NCBI GenBank assembly: GCA_963733885.1
Contig: CAVTES010000005.1
Coordinates: 62,001 to 126,000 of the forward strand
DNA length: 64,000 nt
From: JACVRW01 sp963733885
GTDB taxonomy: Bacteria; Actinomycetota; Thermoleophilia; Solirubrobacterales; Thermoleophilaceae
Direction: 5' to 3'
Shown here: positions 62,208-64,000 of the stretch, one piece after another
Layout: every line of letters starts with the position of its first letter
How positions within the stretch are numbered: position 1 is the first letter of the stretch
Translations under genes and position numbers: made by a program
Notes under the pieces: model-generated
Told to the model about the DNA's origin: nothing
Database searches by the model: none
Seen by the model: the letters and a program-made list of their open reading frames with translations, nothing else

Positions 62208-62489
62208 GTGCCCACGTACGTGATGCTGAGCACCCTGACGCCGGAGGGCGTGCAGACGTTGAAGAGCAACCCGTCGCGGATCCGCGAGGTCAACAAGGAG
62301 ATCGAGCAGCTGGGAGTGACCGTCAAAGCGCAATGGGCGGTGCTCGGGCGCTTCGACTTCGTGAACATCATCGAGGCGCCCGACGAGAAGTCGGTGGCGC
62401 GGGTGTCGATGGAGCTCGGCTCGCGGGGCACCATGCACCTCGAGACGCTGTCGGCCATCCCGGTCGACGACTTCATCGCGGCGCTTTAG
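62208..62489 (+). CDS. GYD-domain protein
   Basis: 93 residues from GTG 62208, preceded by AGGAAG. MPTYVMLSTLTPEGVQTLKS, LGRFDFVNIIEAPDEKSVAR and GTMHLETLSAIPVDDFIAAL match the GYD family (a small ferredoxin-like fold; here the GYD motif reads GRFDF). Role unknown. Followed by purD after 23 bp and possibly in the same transcript. Confidence 0.85.
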   Translation: MPTYVMLSTLTPEGVQTLKSNPSRIREVNKEIEQLGVTVKAQWAVLGRFDFVNIIEAPDEKSVARVSMELGSRGTMHLETLSAIPVDDFIAAL

Positions 62490-62512
62490 TGCCCTCGGGA
62501 GACTGGTCGTAA

Positions 62513-63771
<1,259 letters not shown>

Positions 63772-63775
<4 letters not shown>

Positions 63776-64000
63776 GGATCCCCGAGACGGGCGAGTTCCC
63801 CGTCCCGGAGACCCAGGTGGAGCACGAGTTCGACGACCTCGACGTAGACGAGGCCCCGACCGTGGGCATCGTGATGGGCTCGAAGAGCGACATGCCGGTG
63901 ATGGAGAAGGCCGCACAAGAGCTCGAGCAGCTCGGCATCCGGCACGAGATGCGGGTGATGAGCGCGCACCGCGACCCCGAGACCGTGGCCCAGTACGCGA
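63772..64000 (+). CDS. purE: N5-carboxyaminoimidazole ribonucleotide mutase, 3' end outside the window
   Basis: Starts GTG 63772, overlapping purD. After an acidic leader of about 30 residues (PETGEFPVPETQVEHEFDDL) comes the PurE core: TVGIVMGSKSDMPVMEKAAQ, ELEQLGIRHEMRVMSAHRDP and ETVAQYA at the window edge. The SKSDMP and SAHRDP motifs are the active-site signatures. The acidic leader is longer than usual for PurE. Open at base 64000. Confidence 0.93.

Overview
The window looks like chromosomal DNA of a high-GC actinobacterium, most likely of the Thermoleophilia/Solirubrobacterales type. This is inferred from the roughly 70% GC codon pattern, the dnaK-grpE-dnaJ-hspR operon with a MerR-type HspR, inositol-lipid genes, many secreted proteins with Ala-rich signal peptides, and a set of secreted glycosidase-like paralogues. 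No rRNA, tRNA or CRISPR array was seen. Almost every stretch has a GC-rich shadow ORF on the opposite strand; these were discarded.

Layout. 1-3245 (minus): pyruvate/2-oxoacid dehydrogenase genes E1alpha, E1beta and the start of E2 (cut by the window edge). 3313-6953 (minus): a decayed accessory island with a truncated PIN toxin, a DsbA-like protein, a frame-broken ParA-like ATPase fused in frame to the start of a secreted protein, and a frameshifted RTX-repeat protein. 7123-8505: lpdA, the E3 partner, separated from E1/E2 by that island. 9140-16644: four secreted glycoside-hydrolase-like genes, an IS110-family element with a possible bridge-RNA leader, a long palindrome next to the element, and thiE. 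16781-19518: TPP riboswitch, thiO, a thiS-thiG fusion and an NTF2-like gene. 19527-23873: cupredoxin lipoprotein, argF, an endonuclease/phosphatase-fold protein, a basic histone-like protein and a TrmA-family RNA methyltransferase. 24105-31197: stress protein, giant SARP/cyclase/ATPase regulator, histidine kinase, small zinc-ribbon protein and a uracil-DNA-glycosylase-like protein. 31197-37840: glycosyltransferase-PHP fusion, nitrilase, a phosphatidylinositol gene group (PAP2, CDP-alcohol transferase, Ino1), a desaturase and a cold-shock protein. 37911-43457: membrane proteins, alpha/beta hydrolase, endonuclease III, EamA transporter, an ALG10-like membrane protein and a LysR remnant. 43454-48305: FKBP lipoprotein and the dnaK-grpE-dnaJ-hspR operon. 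48307-50732: two more glycosidase-like genes. 50818-57691: acyl-CoA ligase, a five-gene branched-chain amino-acid-type ABC transporter and a divergent TetR regulator. 57736-64000: clpB, secreted proteins, a GYD protein, purD and the start of purE.

How it fits together. The riboswitch-thiO-thiSG unit and thiE supply thiamine diphosphate, the cofactor of the E1 subunits at the left end. DnaK/GrpE/DnaJ and ClpB form a disaggregation system; the two promoter regions share the motif ATATCT-N12-CTTAGATT, a candidate HspR-type operator. The PAP2/CDP-alcohol transferase/Ino1 run points to inositol phospholipid synthesis. Single-base frame breaks cluster in grpE and the dnaK 3' end, in one glycosidase gene, in the IS110 transposase and in the RTX gene. 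Because the chaperone genes should be intact, part of this is probably sequence error.
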